Positions 63,101 through 64,000 of a stretch of 64,000 nt of DNA are shown in pieces; the first letter of the stretch is position 1; each line of letters starts with the position of its first letter. The notes under the pieces were generated by a model. It did not search any database and was not told the origin of the DNA. It saw nothing but the letters and a program-made list of their open reading frames with translations. Location of the stretch: the NCBI GenBank assembly GCA_022819745.1, contig JAJEGS010000001.1, positions 62,001-126,000 on the forward strand. The letters run 5' to 3'. The translations under genes were made by a program, and so were the position numbers. This DNA comes from Candidatus Latescibacterota bacterium (GTDB taxonomy: Bacteria; Latescibacterota; UBA2968; UBA8231).

Positions 63101-64000
63101 ACGCACCTGCCGGACCTTAGCGATCGCATTGTCGCTTTCGCTTGCGTTTGGGGTGTTTGCCGACGATGTCGATTGGCCGTATTACGGTGGCGACCAGGGC
63201 GGCAAACGCTACACTCCAGCGGATCAGATCAATCGCGATAACTTCGACCAGTTGCGCGTTATCTGGCGCTACCGGCCCCGCGATGTGCAGATTTACGAGG
63301 CGGCGAGAGCCAGAGCTAGAGCTAACCGAAGCGAGGAACGGGGGCGTGGTCGGGGCGGCTGGCGACGCGGTGGTCCCCGCTTCGACAACAATCGCGGCAC
63401 GCCGCTGGCCGTCAATGGCGTCCTCTACTACGGCTCGCCATACAACGTCCTCTCGGCTGTTGACGGCCAAAGCGGTGAGGAATTGTGGGCGTTCGACCCG
63501 GAGTCTTGGAAGGCCAGTTCCACTTTCGGGGGCAATTCGCGCGGGGTGAGTTATTGGACCGATGGACAGGTCGAGCGGGTGTTTTTGGCAACATCAACCG
63601 CCTATCTGTATTCTATCGACGCCAAGACCGGCCTGCCCGACCCTAACTTTGGCGAAGACGGCCGCGTCGATTTGGGGGCCTTGCTGCGCCGGCCGCTGAA
63701 TGAAGAAGAGCGCAGGAGTTACGGAGTCACGTCCCCGCCCGTAGTCTGCCGCGGCGTGGTCGCCGTTGGCTCGGCGATCATGGATGCGAACTTCAGGCCG
63801 CCGCCCGAATACATGCCCCCGGGTGATGTGCAGGCCTTCGACGCCCGCACCGGCGAGAAGGTGTGGGAATTCCACACGATCCCGCAGGAAGGCGAATACG
63901 GCAACGAGACGTGGGAAAACGATTCGTGGAAGACCTACGGCGCGGCCAATGTTTGGGCGACGATGACGGCCGACGAGGAGTTGGGCAACTTCTACCTGCC
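63093..64000 (+). CDS. PQQ-dependent quinoprotein dehydrogenase, copy 3, partial
   Basis: Third tandem paralogue, cut by the window end after 302 residues. ATG 63093 follows AAGGAG; the signal peptide is MVKRTCRTLAIALSLSLAFG. The mature start VDWPYYGGDQGGKRYTPADQ and RYRPRDVQIYE match copy 2. After that, copy 3 has an Arg- and Gly-rich insert (residues about 69-90: AARARARANRSEERGRGRGG) where copy 2 has TAGPNPVGRNLY. The rest follows copy 2 closely, ending at MTADEELGNFYL. The ankyrin part, if present, lies beyond base 64,000. Confidence 0.85.
   Translation, partial: MVKRTCRTLAIALSLSLAFGVFADDVDWPYYGGDQGGKRYTPADQINRDNFDQLRVIWRYRPRDVQIYEAARARARANRSEERGRGRGGWRRGGPRFDNNRGTPLAVNGVLYYGSPYNVLSAVDGQSGEELWAFDPESWKASSTFGGNSRGVSYWTDGQVERVFLATSTAYLYSIDAKTGLPDPNFGEDGRVDLGALLRRPLNEEERRSYGVTSPPVVCRGVVAVGSAIMDANFRPPPEYMPPGDVQAFDARTGEKVWEFHTIPQEGEYGNETWENDSWKTYGAANVWATMTADEELGNFYL

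Overview
The window is a bacterial chromosome segment carrying the replication origin and about 48 kb of accessory, mostly carbohydrate-related genes. The host is diderm: YidC has the large periplasmic domain of Gram-negative bacteria, and there are several lipoproteins and secreted proteins. Many secreted proteins carry an 'NPFNP...VLGQ/LRG...WDG.D..G' FlgD-like module. Together with sulfatases, an enolase-superfamily dehydratase, a PhyH dioxygenase and GC-rich codon use, this points to an FCB-type lineage such as Latescibacterota or Poribacteria. That placement is inferred from gene style, not from a phylogeny.

Bases 1-15,510 are the origin block. On the minus strand, reading away from oriC, are rpmH (TTG start), a short rnpA, yidD, yidC, mnmE, two perfect or near-perfect parS sites, rsmG, a CDP-alcohol phosphatidyltransferase and a partial tmk. 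On the plus strand are dnaA, an oriC-like AT-rich gap with DnaA boxes, dnaN, recF, dciA (DUF721), gyrB, gyrA and three tRNAs (Ser-UGA, Ser-GCU, Gln-CUG) closed by a hairpin terminator. The strand switch at 5.84-6.05 kb fits divergent replication. The usual neighbours jag, mnmG, parA and parB are not in the block.

Bases 15.6-22.6 kb look like a sulfated-sugar uptake and catabolism locus: two MalF/MalG-type permeases, a lipoprotein solute-binding protein and a sulfatase in one run, then a convergent XRE-PAS regulator and a divergent rhamnonate-dehydratase-like enzyme. Bases 22.6-35.4 kb hold a methyltransferase, two secreted FlgD-tailed proteins, a PHP hydrolase, an orphan restriction-type nuclease domain, a three-gene minus-strand operon (UxuA-like dehydratase, beta-repeat membrane protein, AGE epimerase) and a COG4586/4587/3694-type ABC exporter. 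Bases 35.5-41.4 kb hold a cytosolic AmpD-like amidase, a squalene/phytoene synthase, an amidohydrolase, a copper-handling pair (PCuAC, SCO1) with a coupled 51-residue ORF, and a second sulfatase.

Bases 41.6-56.9 kb are bracketed by two very large secreted paralogues on opposite strands. Each combines a carboxypeptidase-regulatory-like module, a FlgD-like module, a dockerin-like pair, a P domain, a jelly-roll-like region, CARDB-like repeats and a C-terminal chymotrypsin-fold protease with an intact His-Asp-Ser triad. Between them lie a small secreted protein, a MOSC protein, a sulfatase, a MITE-like element, a PhyH dioxygenase, an NAD-dependent epimerase and an AAA/PD-(D/E)XK protein. Bases 57.1 kb to the end hold three tandem PQQ-quinoproteins; the first two carry C-terminal ankyrin repeats and the third is cut by the window end. 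A short remnant of a further copy lies beside a repeat element that also occurs at 45.95 kb.

The protease pair and the quinoprotein-ankyrin array are the most unusual systems here. Several families of small dispersed repeats sit in the accessory intergenic gaps. No CRISPR array and no full insertion sequence were seen.
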